From UBA1038 sp964481445 (GTDB lineage Bacteria; Bacillota; Clostridia; Christensenellales; Aristaeellaceae), in the NCBI GenBank assembly GCA_964481445.1, contig CAYZTQ010000002.1, forward strand, positions 21,827-85,826: 64,000 nt of DNA, read 5' to 3'. Both the position numbers and the translations under genes were made by a program. Positions 34,863 through 42,494 of this stretch are shown one piece after another. Below the pieces are notes generated by a model. That model was given only the letters and a program-made list of their open reading frames with translations, did not search any database and was not told where the DNA came from. The stretch's first letter is position 1. Every line of letters starts with the position of its first letter.

Positions 34863-34895
34863 AAAAAACAAACCCACGCATACATGATGCATGGG
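34863..34895 (-). terminator. Terminator of the hisS T-box leader
   Basis: CCCATGCAT pairs with ATGCGTGGG around a 5-base loop, followed by TTTGTTTTTT. It competes with the antiterminator that contains the T-box sequence. Confidence 0.88.
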
Positions 34896-35077
34896 ACGAT
34901 TCAATCGCGGTACCACCCTGCTTGCACTATCAAGTGCCGCTCGTCGCCCATAACGCAGGTCTGCGCCGGCTTTCACCGGTAGCTCCGGGGTGTCACAATG
35001 CTGCTCCGCCGGGAGGCTTTCAGCCAAGGCCTCCTTCTCTAAAGGCAGAGGGCGCATCCAATTCCCATCAACGCCGT
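34863..35077 (-). promoter_or_regulatory. T-box riboswitch controlling hisS-aspS
   Basis: A tRNA-sensing leader. The invariant T-box AGGGTGGTACCGCG lies at 34906-34919, followed by the terminator. Upstream is the stem I region with a hairpin at 35012-35034 (GGAGGC with GCCTCC) and the 3' side TGTGACACCCCGGAGC. The likely specifier is in GACAC at 34990-34994, which reads GAC (Asp) or CAC (His) depending on register; both match the genes controlled. Uncharged tRNA binding the T-box would stop termination. Confidence 0.92.
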
Positions 35078-35083
35078 CAAAGT

Positions 35084-35113
35084 ATTATAGGTGCTTTTCA
35101 TTTGTTTTGTCAA
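35084..35113 (-). promoter_or_regulatory. Promoter for the hisS T-box leader
   Basis: Perfect TTGACA (35108-35113), 18 bases, perfect TATAAT (35084-35089). It overlaps the divergent pgi -35 box. Confidence 0.82.
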
Positions 35114-35135
35114 TGCCGGAGCGCTGTGATATAAT
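35107..35135 (+). promoter_or_regulatory. Promoter for pgi
   Basis: TTGTCA (35107-35112), 17 bases, perfect TATAAT (35130-35135). It uses the same six base pairs as the opposite hisS -35 box, shifted by one. Confidence 0.78.
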
Positions 35136-35164
35136 TCTTTCGCATGTATAAGGAGGAAAGTAAG

Positions 35165-36598
35165 ATGCGTGATTCTCTGCAAGGACATTCCCCACTGATA
35201 AAGCTTGATGTCAATCACCTGATGAGCGATATGCTGGGTGAAAAATACGGATTAACCGAAAAAGAACTGCAAGACCTTTCTCCCCGGGCAGTATCCGCCT
35301 TTGAAGCTGTGAAGGCAAACCGCGGCACCGGCTGGCTGGGCTGGACCGAGCTGCCCTATAATCAGGAAGAAATCGTAAGCGATATTCTGGCAACCGCTAA
35401 GTCCGTGCGCGAAAACTTCAACACCTTTGTCGTGCTGGGCATCGGCGGCAGCGCGCTTGGTCCCATCGCTGTTCAGCAGGCGCTGAATCATCTTCACTAT
35501 AATGAGCTGAGCGATGAAAAGCGCGGCGGCCCCCGCTTTTATGTGGAAGATAATATCGACCCCGAGCGGATGCGCGCCCTGCTTGACATCATTGACCTCA
35601 AAACCACCTGCTTCAACATCATCACCAAATCAGGCGCTACCGCGGAAACCATGAGCCAGTATCTGATGATCTCCGAAGCCCTGAAAGCGGAAGTCGGAGC
35701 AGGCTGGCAAAAGCATATCATCGCGACAACAGATAAAGAAAAAGGCAATCTGATCAAACTGGCCAAGAAAGAAGGCTTCAGGCTTTTCTATATCCCTGGC
35801 TCTGTAGGCGGGCGTTTCAGCGAGCTGAGCCCTGTCGGCCTGCTGGCTGCCGCGGTCTGCAATATCGATATCAAGGCCATGCTGGAAGGCGCCGCCGCCA
35901 TGGACAGGCACTGCGCGGACGCTGACCTCTGGAAAAACCCTGCGCTTTTGGAAGCGGCCATCCAATATATCCTGATGCAGGAGCGGGGCATCAACGTGCA
36001 TGTGATGATGCCCTACGCCGACTGCCTGAAGCTGATGGCGGACTGGTTCTGCCAGCTGTGGGCAGAGAGCCTCGGCAAGAACGTTACAAGGGCAGGAAAG
36101 CCAGCCAATGTCGGACAAACGCCCGTCAAGTCTCTTGGCGTTACCGACCAGCACAGCCAGCTTCAGCTGTATACGGAAGGCCCCTATGACAAGGTCGTAA
36201 CGCTGCTGAAGGTGGAGAAATTCCGTACCGTCACGCCGATCCCCCACGGCTGTGAAGAGTTTGCCGATGTCGCCTTCCTGGGCGGCAAGAGCCATAACCA
36301 GCTGATAGAGGCCGAACGCCTGGGCACCGAGTATGCTCTGCTGAAAGCGAAGCGCATGAGCCAGACCATCACCCTGCCCGAGGTCAACGCGCACACCATC
36401 GGCCAGTTGATTTACTTCTTTGAGCTGGTGACGGCGTATGTGGGCGAGCTGCTCGATATTGACGCCTTCAACCAGCCGGGTGTGGAAGAGTCCAAAATCG
36501 CATCCTACGCTGTTCTTGGCAATCAGGCTGAAAAATACCAGAAGAAGCAGCAGGAAATGGCGTCTGCGCCTGCTTCAAACTGGAAATACATCCTCTAA
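35165..36598 (+). CDS. pgi: Glucose-6-phosphate isomerase
   Basis: Interconverts glucose-6-phosphate and fructose-6-phosphate in glycolysis. 477 residues: VVLGIGGSALGPIAVQQAL, the sugar-phosphate motif IITKSGATAETMSQYL, GRFSELSPVGLL, and a C-terminal QLIYFFELVTAYVGELLDIDAFNQPGVEESK with the conserved histidine upstream (GGKSHNQL). Start at 35165 because AAGGAGG lies 8 bases before it. Single-gene unit with its own promoter; terminator about 100 bases after the stop. Confidence 0.96.
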   Translation: MRDSLQGHSPLIKLDVNHLMSDMLGEKYGLTEKELQDLSPRAVSAFEAVKANRGTGWLGWTELPYNQEEIVSDILATAKSVRENFNTFVVLGIGGSALGPIAVQQALNHLHYNELSDEKRGGPRFYVEDNIDPERMRALLDIIDLKTTCFNIITKSGATAETMSQYLMISEALKAEVGAGWQKHIIATTDKEKGNLIKLAKKEGFRLFYIPGSVGGRFSELSPVGLLAAAVCNIDIKAMLEGAAAMDRHCADADLWKNPALLEAAIQYILMQERGINVHVMMPYADCLKLMADWFCQLWAESLGKNVTRAGKPANVGQTPVKSLGVTDQHSQLQLYTEGPYDKVVTLLKVEKFRTVTPIPHGCEEFADVAFLGGKSHNQLIEAERLGTEYALLKAKRMSQTITLPEVNAHTIGQLIYFFELVTAYVGELLDIDAFNQPGVEESKIASYAVLGNQAEKYQKKQQEMASAPASNWKYIL

Positions 36599-36696
36599 AA
36601 TATTGAGCGCATCGCCAGCTGTTTGCTCTGCATATTTGAAAAAGGTAAGCAGATAGATCGCGCTGTAGGTCAAAGCATTGTAACTCCACTCTTTCA

Positions 36697-36725
36697 CCGG
36701 GCCGCCGAAAAGGCGGTCTTTTTTG
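36697..36725 (+). terminator. Terminator of pgi
   Basis: CCGCC and GGCGG close a GAAA loop, followed by TCTTTTTT. It lies about 100 bases after the stop, giving a longer than usual 3' untranslated tail. Confidence 0.8.
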
Positions 36726-36761
36726 TAGAAATAATTATATGCGTGATTATCGTTTTCGCTC

Positions 36762-36790
36762 TTGCCAAGCTCCATGAAACGATGTAAAAT
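36762..36790 (+). promoter_or_regulatory. Promoter for brnQ
   Basis: TTGCCA (36762-36767), 17 bases, TAAAAT (36785-36790), about 43 bases before the TTG start. Confidence 0.65.
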
Positions 36791-36832
36791 AAATACAGAA
36801 AAAAAACATCTTGTTTCAAAGGGGGCAGCGCT

Positions 36833-37963
36833 TTGGGAAACAGAAGGCTTCGTGATACTGTCATTGCTGGTCTTACTCTGTTTGCGATGTTTCTGGGGGC
36901 TGGCAACGTCATCTTCCCGCCTTACGTCGGCGTCATGACGGGTGAGAAATGGGGCATCGCGGCGCTTGGCTTTGTGCTGACAGCGGCGGGCCTTCCGCTG
37001 CTTGGCACGCTGACCATCGTGAAGCTGGGCGGCGCACCNNNNNNNNNNNNNNNNNNNNNNNNNNNNNNNNNNNNNNNNNNNNNNNNNNNNNNNNNNNNNN
37101 NNNNNNNNNNNNNNNNNNNNNNNNNNNNNNNNNNNNNNCTGCGCCCCATCGGCTCGCCGGACGAGAACCTCGTGCAGGGCAGCGTGTTCTACTATGGCTT
37201 TTCCTCCGGCTATCAAACAATGGACGGCATTGGGTCACTGGTGATGAGCGGTACCATTGCGGCCTTCATAGCGCAAAGAGGTTACAGCAGCAAAGAAGGG
37301 CATGGGATGCTGTGGAAAGCGGCCGTGATCGCAGCCGTCCTTCTCGGCTCCGTCTATGTCGGCTATGCCTGGATAGGTGCCTCGGGCAGCAAAAGCCTTC
37401 AGGATTTCTCTTCCAGAACAGCGATGCTGAGCAGAGCTTCCCTGATGCTCAGCGGCCGCTTCGGGCAGCTTCTTCTGGCGTTCATCATCTTCTTCGCGTG
37501 TCTGACCACCGCGTCGGGGCTGACCGTTACCTTTGCGCAGTATTTCAATCATCTCTCCCGCGGCAAAATCAGCTATCGGCTCCTCTGCGCTCTGGTGGTG
37601 GCCGTCAGCTTCGGCATTTCCCTGATAGGTGTTGAAGGCATCATTTCCCTTTCCGGCCCCGTGCTGGAAGTCATTTATCCCCTGTGCATCGTGTTGATTG
37701 TACTCAACCTGATGGGCAGGCGCATCAAATCAGACAGCGCCTTCCGGGGAGCAGTGGCAGGCACACTGCTGGTGTGTGCTGTTCTGGCTATGCGCTCCAT
37801 AGAGCCGCTGAAGCCTTTAGGTGACCGCTTGTTGGCCATTCTGCCCTTTGGCAGCAGCGGGTTTGGCTATGTCGTGCCTGCGCTGGCAGGCTTCGTGATC
37901 GGCCAGTTCAGCAGCAAACCCCATTCCGGCCTCCACAAGGCCGATTCCAGAACGGCCTTTTGA
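36833..37963 (+). CDS. brnQ: Branched-chain amino acid transporter BrnQ/LIV-II type (real gap inside)
   Basis: Sodium-coupled Leu/Ile/Val importer with about 12 membrane helices. The start MGNRRLRDTVIAGLTLFAMF, then LGAGNVIFPPYVGVMTGEKW, and after the gap YQTMDGIGSLVMSGTIAA are family hallmarks. Start is TTG with AAAGGGGG seven bases upstream. The N run 37039-37138 has no repeated flanks. The visible parts give 342 residues while relatives have about 430-450, so roughly 90-100 codons are missing and the true gap is near 300 bases. Confidence 0.9.
   Translation: MGNRRLRDTVIAGLTLFAMFLGAGNVIFPPYVGVMTGEKWGIAALGFVLTAAGLPLLGTLTIVKLGGAXXXXXXXXXXXXXXXXXXXXXXXXXXXXXXXXXXLRPIGSPDENLVQGSVFYYGFSSGYQTMDGIGSLVMSGTIAAFIAQRGYSSKEGHGMLWKAAVIAAVLLGSVYVGYAWIGASGSKSLQDFSSRTAMLSRASLMLSGRFGQLLLAFIIFFACLTTASGLTVTFAQYFNHLSRGKISYRLLCALVVAVSFGISLIGVEGIISLSGPVLEVIYPLCIVLIVLNLMGRRIKSDSAFRGAVAGTLLVCAVLAMRSIEPLKPLGDRLLAILPFGSSGFGYVVPALAGFVIGQFSSKPHSGLHKADSRTAF
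37039..37138. other. Assembly gap with real missing sequence in brnQ
   Basis: 100 N placeholder. Flanks share no repeat. The frame of both sides and the family length imply about 300 unseen bases. Confidence 0.8.
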
Positions 37964-37980
37964 TCCTTTGAACAAACAAA

Positions 37981-38017
37981 AAAGCTGAGGCGGTTTGCAT
38001 CGTCTCAGCCTTTTGTT
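37981..38017. terminator. Bidirectional terminator between brnQ and gcvPB
   Basis: GCTGAG (37984-37989) pairs with CTCAGC (38004-38009), with partial pairing inside, and T-rich ends on both strands. Confidence 0.75.
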
Positions 38018-38026
38018 TTACGGATT

Positions 38027-39439
38027 TTACTCTTCGAACTGATAGCGCAGAATGGGGCTGCGCGCGGCGGTCACCTCATCAGGCCGGCCGATTGGCGTCG
38101 TTACGGGCGCCATGTGAAGGCTTTGAGGATCGCTTTCAATCTTCTCGCTGATGGCCCGGAACGCTGCCGCTGCCTCATCAAGGCTTTCCCGGCTTTCCGT
38201 TTCGGTAGGCTCCAGCATTAAAGCCTCATGCACAATCAGCGGGAAATACATCGTCGGCGGATGCATGCCGTAGTCAATCAGTCCCTTGGCGACATCCAGC
38301 GCCGAAACGCCTGTATCGTGCTTGGTCTTTTCAAGCGTCAGTACAAACTCGTGCATGCAGGTATGATCGTATGCCACCGGGAAATACTGCTTGACCTGAT
38401 GCATCAGATAGTTCGCGTTCAATACCGCCATTTCAGCGGAAGCAGGGATGCCATCCGAGCCGAGGGTCAGAATATAGGTAAGCGCCCGCATGACAATGCC
38501 GAAATTACCGTAATAGGAACGGACCTGCCCGATGCTTTCCGGCTTTCTGCCTTCTCCCATCAGAGAGCTTGGCAGATAGGCTTTCAGGAATGCCTTGCAG
38601 CCGACAGGGCCGGAGCCCGGGCCGCCGCCGCCGTGCGGGGTAGAGAAAGTCTTGTGCAGGTTCAGATGCACCACATCAAAGCCCATGTCACCCGGCCTGA
38701 CCTTGCCCATGATGGGGTTCAGGTTCGCGCCGTCGTAGTAGCACAGGCCGCCGCACTGGTGAATCACCTTGGTGATTTCAAGAATATTCGGATCAAACAA
38801 CCCCAGCGTATTGGGGTTGGTCAGCATCAGGCCAGCCACCTCATCGCTGCAGGCAGCCTTCAGGGCATCCATATCCACGCAGCCCTGGGCGTTTGACGGG
38901 ATGTTGATGACGCCATAGCCGACCATGGCCGCGCTGGCCGGGTTGGTGCCGTGCGCGGAATCAGGAATGATGATCTTGCTGCGCTTCGTATCCCCGCGCA
39001 GCTCATGATACTTTTTAATGAGCAGAAGCCCCGTATACTCGCCGTGCGCGCCAGCGGCAGGCTGGAAGGTCATGGCATCCATCCCCGTCACTTCGCACAG
39101 AAGAGACTGCGCAAGCTCTAGCGCGTCCAGGCATCCTTTGGTGCTTTCACGGGGCTGAAGCGGGTGAATGCCCTGGAAATTCGGCTCTGCCGCCACCGCT
39201 TCGTTGACGCGCGGGTTGTACTTCATCGTGCAGGAGCCGAGCGGATAGAAGCCATTGTTGACACCGAAGGCCTGCTTGGCAAGTCTGGTATAATGGCGCG
39301 AAATTTCGACCTCTGTCAGTTCGGGAAGTCTCGGCGCCGCCTTGCGAAGGTTTTGGGGCAGCTTTGTCTCAGGCACATCGCAAGCTGGCAAATAGCTCAT
39401 TCTGCGGCCTTTTGAACCGCTTTCAAAAAGCAATTTCAT
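38027..39439 (-). CDS. gcvPB: Glycine dehydrogenase (decarboxylating) subunit 2
   Basis: PLP-bearing half of the split P protein, which decarboxylates glycine and passes the aminomethyl group to lipoyl-GcvH. 470 residues. The PLP lysine is Lys263 in VVHLNLHKTFSTPHGGGGPG. The ATG at 39439 overlaps the gcvPA stop by ATGA, so the two halves are made together. Last gene of gcvT-gcvH-gcvPA-gcvPB under the glycine riboswitch. Confidence 0.97.
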   Translation of the reverse strand: MKLLFESGSKGRRMSYLPACDVPETKLPQNLRKAAPRLPELTEVEISRHYTRLAKQAFGVNNGFYPLGSCTMKYNPRVNEAVAAEPNFQGIHPLQPRESTKGCLDALELAQSLLCEVTGMDAMTFQPAAGAHGEYTGLLLIKKYHELRGDTKRSKIIIPDSAHGTNPASAAMVGYGVINIPSNAQGCVDMDALKAACSDEVAGLMLTNPNTLGLFDPNILEITKVIHQCGGLCYYDGANLNPIMGKVRPGDMGFDVVHLNLHKTFSTPHGGGGPGSGPVGCKAFLKAYLPSSLMGEGRKPESIGQVRSYYGNFGIVMRALTYILTLGSDGIPASAEMAVLNANYLMHQVKQYFPVAYDHTCMHEFVLTLEKTKHDTGVSALDVAKGLIDYGMHPPTMYFPLIVHEALMLEPTETESRESLDEAAAAFRAISEKIESDPQSLHMAPVTTPIGRPDEVTAARSPILRYQFEE

Positions 39440-40755
39440 TGCGCGCACACCTCCCTGATGATTGTGATCACGCCGTCGAGCGTCTCCCTGCTCTGCTTTT
39501 CAGTGACGCACCAGAGCATGCCGTTCTCTATCGGAAGGCCGCTCAGAATGCCCCTTTCCATCAGGCGCCTTTCAAGCAGCTTCGCGTCCACAGGGCAGGC
39601 AGTCACGAACTCATTAAAGAATTCGCCCTGATAAACTCTGCTGAAGCCGGGGATTTTTTCAAGTTCTTTCGCGAAATAGTGCGCCTTGTGGTAGCACAGC
39701 TCAGCCGCCTGCCTGAACCCCTCCGGCCCCATGGCAGCCATGTATACCCCTGCTGTCATGGCGCAGAGCGCCTGATTGGAGCACACGTTGCTGCTGGCCT
39801 TCTCGCGGCGGATATGCTGCTCGCGCGCCTGCAGGGTGAGTACAAAGGCTCTTCTTCCCTGCGCATCCTTCGTTTCGCCGACGATGCGTCCCGGCAGCAG
39901 TCTGGTCAGTTCTTTCCTGCATGCCAGAAAACCAAGGTAGGGACCGCCGAAACTGAGCGGCATGCCAAGCGGCTGTCCTTCTCCGGCGACAATATCAGCG
40001 CCCTGATCGGCCGGCGTTTCCAGCAGACCAAGTGAAATCGGATAAACCGACATGATTGCCTTGGCCCCGGCCGCGTGAATGATCTCATTGAGCTTTGCGG
40101 CGTCCTCTATCTGGCCGAAGAAATTGGGCTGCTGCGTCAGCACGCAGGCTGTTTTCTCATTCAGCATTTCGGCCAGCGCGTCCTGATCCGTTCTTCCGTC
40201 TTTCACCGGAACCACCCGGACATCCACATTCCTGCCCCAGCCATAGGTACGGATCGTCTCAATGGTTTCGGGATGCACGCTGCCGGAAACAAGCACCTGG
40301 TCACGCCTGCGGTCAAGGCACATCATGGCGGCTTCCGCCGCGGAGGAAGCGCCATCGTACAGGGACGCGTTGCTGACATCCATGCCCGTCAGCTCGCAGA
40401 TCATCGTCTGAAATTCAAAGATGCTCTGCAAAATGCCCTGGCTGATTTCTGCCTGGTAGGGCGTATAGGTAGTGCTGAACTCCTCCTTGGAGGTCACGCT
40501 GGCAACGATGGCGGGGATGTAGTGGTCATAAGCGCCAGCGCCGCGCAGAATGACGTCAAACCTTTTATTTTCAGACGCAAGATTGCGCATTTTGCCCCGC
40601 ACTTCCATCTCCGACAAACCTTTGGGAATGTTCAGAGGTTTCTTCAGCAGCACGCTTTCGGGAACATCATGATACAAATCATTCATCGTCTGAAGGCCGA
40701 TGGCCTTCAGCATTTCTTCCCTTTCCCGCTGTGTAGATGGGAGATAATTCCCCAT
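39436..40755 (-). CDS. gcvPA: Glycine dehydrogenase (decarboxylating) subunit 1
   Basis: N-terminal half of the split P protein, 439 residues: YLPSTQREREEMLKAIG at the start, FRGAGAYDHYIPAIV-type motif (here LRGAGAYDHYIPAIV), YQAEISQGILQSIFEFQTMI and DGASSAAEAAMM. The PLP lysine is in GcvPB, as expected for the split form of Bacillota. It follows gcvH by two bases. Confidence 0.97.
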   Translation of the reverse strand: MGNYLPSTQREREEMLKAIGLQTMNDLYHDVPESVLLKKPLNIPKGLSEMEVRGKMRNLASENKRFDVILRGAGAYDHYIPAIVASVTSKEEFSTTYTPYQAEISQGILQSIFEFQTMICELTGMDVSNASLYDGASSAAEAAMMCLDRRRDQVLVSGSVHPETIETIRTYGWGRNVDVRVVPVKDGRTDQDALAEMLNEKTACVLTQQPNFFGQIEDAAKLNEIIHAAGAKAIMSVYPISLGLLETPADQGADIVAGEGQPLGMPLSFGGPYLGFLACRKELTRLLPGRIVGETKDAQGRRAFVLTLQAREQHIRREKASSNVCSNQALCAMTAGVYMAAMGPEGFRQAAELCYHKAHYFAKELEKIPGFSRVYQGEFFNEFVTACPVDAKLLERRLMERGILSGLPIENGMLWCVTEKQSRETLDGVITIIREVCAQ

Positions 40756-40757
40756 TC

Positions 40758-41132
40758 TCAGGCCTCCTTCAGAAAATCCTCATATTCCTGCGCGGTAAGC
40801 AGCTCTTCCGTATCCGTAATGTCGCTGACGCGGATGATCCACGCCTCGTAGGGATGCTCATTGATGGTTTCGGGCGCGTCGGAAAGCGCTTCATTGGCCT
40901 GCGCGACCTTGCCGCTGACAGGGCTGATGACCTCGCTGACCGCTTTAACCGACTCAACATCCGCAAAGGAGCTGCCGGCCGTGACTTCATCGCCTTCCAT
41001 CGGCAGGTTGATGAACACAATATCTCCCAGTTCTTTCTGAGCGAAATCCGTCAGGCCGATCAGCAGACTGCCGTCCTCATCCTTTACCCACTCGTGGGTT
41101 TTGGTATACCGCAGTTCGTTTGGATAACTCAT
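40758..41132 (-). CDS. gcvH: Glycine cleavage system H protein
   Basis: Lipoyl carrier that shuttles aminomethyl between P, T and L proteins. 124 residues; lipoylated lysine is Lys63 in ESVKAVSEVISPVSG. The N-terminal ELRYTKTHEWVK and GDIVFINLPMEGDEV are typical. The L protein (lipoamide dehydrogenase) and lipoate ligase are not in the window. Confidence 0.97.
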   Translation of the reverse strand: MSYPNELRYTKTHEWVKDEDGSLLIGLTDFAQKELGDIVFINLPMEGDEVTAGSSFADVESVKAVSEVISPVSGKVAQANEALSDAPETINEHPYEAWIIRVSDITDTEELLTAQEYEDFLKEA

Positions 41133-41170
41133 AATTAAATCCTCCTCAAAATATCAATCAGCAGAGCTGA

Positions 41171-42259
41171 TTACTTGCTTCTTTTATAAAACGGCAGTTC
41201 CGTTAATTTGCACTTGAGCCTGCGGCCTCTGACATCCGCTTCGTACACGGCGTTTGGATCGACCTTTGAGACATCCACTAAAGCCATCGCGATCGCTTTG
41301 CCAAGGTAGGGCGCCATGGTGCCGCTGGTCGTCTCGCCAATTAGCTCGCCATTCAGGTAAACACCGCAATGTTCGCGGACAATCCCCCTGTCTGTCACCT
41401 CAAGACCGATGCGCGTGCGTTTGGGAGCGCCCTTGGCGAGGAGGGCTTCCTTGCCGATAAAATGCGGTTTGTCCATTTTGACAAAGTAGGACAGGCCGGC
41501 CTCAAGCGGCGTAATCTCGTCCGTCATCTCGTGCCCGTAAAGCGGCATCCCCGCTTCCAGCCGCAGGGTATCCCGCGCGCCCAGCCCGCAGGGAATCAGG
41601 CCCTCCTCTTTTCCCGCATCCAGCAGCTTCTCGGCCAGAGCGACGGCCTGACCAGGCTGGCAGTAAAGCTCATAGCCAAGCTCGCCCGTATAGCCCGTGC
41701 GTGAAACCAGGCAGGGAATCCCCGCGACATCAACGTTCTGGTTGAAGGTATAGTATTTCTCAGGCAAAGAAGCGGCATCCGCCAATTTGGACAGAATCTG
41801 CTTTGCCTTAGGCCCCTGCAGCGCCAGCTGAGCGTACTGGTCAGAGAGGTCGGTTATCGTTACCCTGCCCTTCTGGTGGTCGCAAAACCATTTGAAATCC
41901 TTATCCTTATTGGCAGCGTTGACAATCAGCAGATACTTTTCCTCATCCATCCTGCAGCAGACCAGATCGTCTACAATGCCGCCTTCGCGGTTGCAAATCG
42001 GGCTGTACCGGACACGGCCGATTTCCATCCCGGCCATATCATTCACCAGCAGTTCCTGCAGCAGCGTCAGCGCGTCCGGCCCTTCAAACTGAATTTCGCC
42101 CATGTGCGATACATCGAACAAGCCGCAGGCCCCGCGCACCGCGTTGTGTTCGGCTATCACTCCCGTCTGATACTGCACAGGAAGAAGATAGCCCGCAAAA
42201 GGAACAATCTTTCCCTGAAGCCTGAGATGCAGATCATACAGCGGCGTCTTTTTTTCCAT
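41171..42259 (-). CDS. gcvT: Glycine cleavage system T protein (aminomethyltransferase)
   Basis: Transfers the methylene group to tetrahydrofolate and releases ammonia. 362 residues: KTPLYDLHLRLQGKIVPFAGY, RGACGLFDVSHMGEIQ, SRTGYTGELGYELYC, and GLGARDTLRLEAGMPLYGHEM. The ATG at 42259 follows AGGAGG. First gene after the glycine riboswitch; its methylene-THF product feeds FolD. Confidence 0.97.
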   Translation of the reverse strand: MEKKTPLYDLHLRLQGKIVPFAGYLLPVQYQTGVIAEHNAVRGACGLFDVSHMGEIQFEGPDALTLLQELLVNDMAGMEIGRVRYSPICNREGGIVDDLVCCRMDEEKYLLIVNAANKDKDFKWFCDHQKGRVTITDLSDQYAQLALQGPKAKQILSKLADAASLPEKYYTFNQNVDVAGIPCLVSRTGYTGELGYELYCQPGQAVALAEKLLDAGKEEGLIPCGLGARDTLRLEAGMPLYGHEMTDEITPLEAGLSYFVKMDKPHFIGKEALLAKGAPKRTRIGLEVTDRGIVREHCGVYLNGELIGETTSGTMAPYLGKAIAMALVDVSKVDPNAVYEADVRGRRLKCKLTELPFYKRSK

Positions 42260-42276
42260 ACTATTCCTCCTCGTGT

Positions 42277-42305
42277 AAAAAGGCACGCAAACTGTGTTGC
42301 GTGCC
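42277..42305 (-). terminator. Terminator (expression platform) of the glycine riboswitch
   Basis: GGCACGCAA pairs with TTGCGTGCC around a 6-base loop, followed by TTTTTA, just before gcvT. Glycine binding would be expected to favour readthrough. Confidence 0.88.
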
Positions 42306-42488
42306 TCTGTTTTTTGACCTTGAAGATTCCTCCGCCAACGCAGAGTTGCTTCGTCGGTGCATCGCTGCTTTCCAGAGTTTCGTCCCAATCCGGTCTTGCG
42401 GCCTGAGAGTTTTTGCAGTCCCCTTCGGCGCCGCACGGAAGCGGCAACTCATCGCCTGCCTCCCGCGGTCTCTCCCGGATTGTTCAAC
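42306..42488 (-). promoter_or_regulatory. Glycine riboswitch, probably tandem aptamers
   Basis: On the minus strand the first aptamer shows GGGAGAGACCG, GCGCCGAAGGGG, ACTCTCAGGCC and GGACGAAACTCTGGAAAG, the known glycine aptamer signature. A second, more divergent unit follows with GCACCGACGAAGCAA and CTTCAAGGTC. Then comes the terminator before gcvT. The first aptamer begins about 10 bases after the ftsZ stop, and no clear promoter separates them. Ends are approximate. Confidence 0.9.
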
Positions 42489-42494
42489 CGAGTA

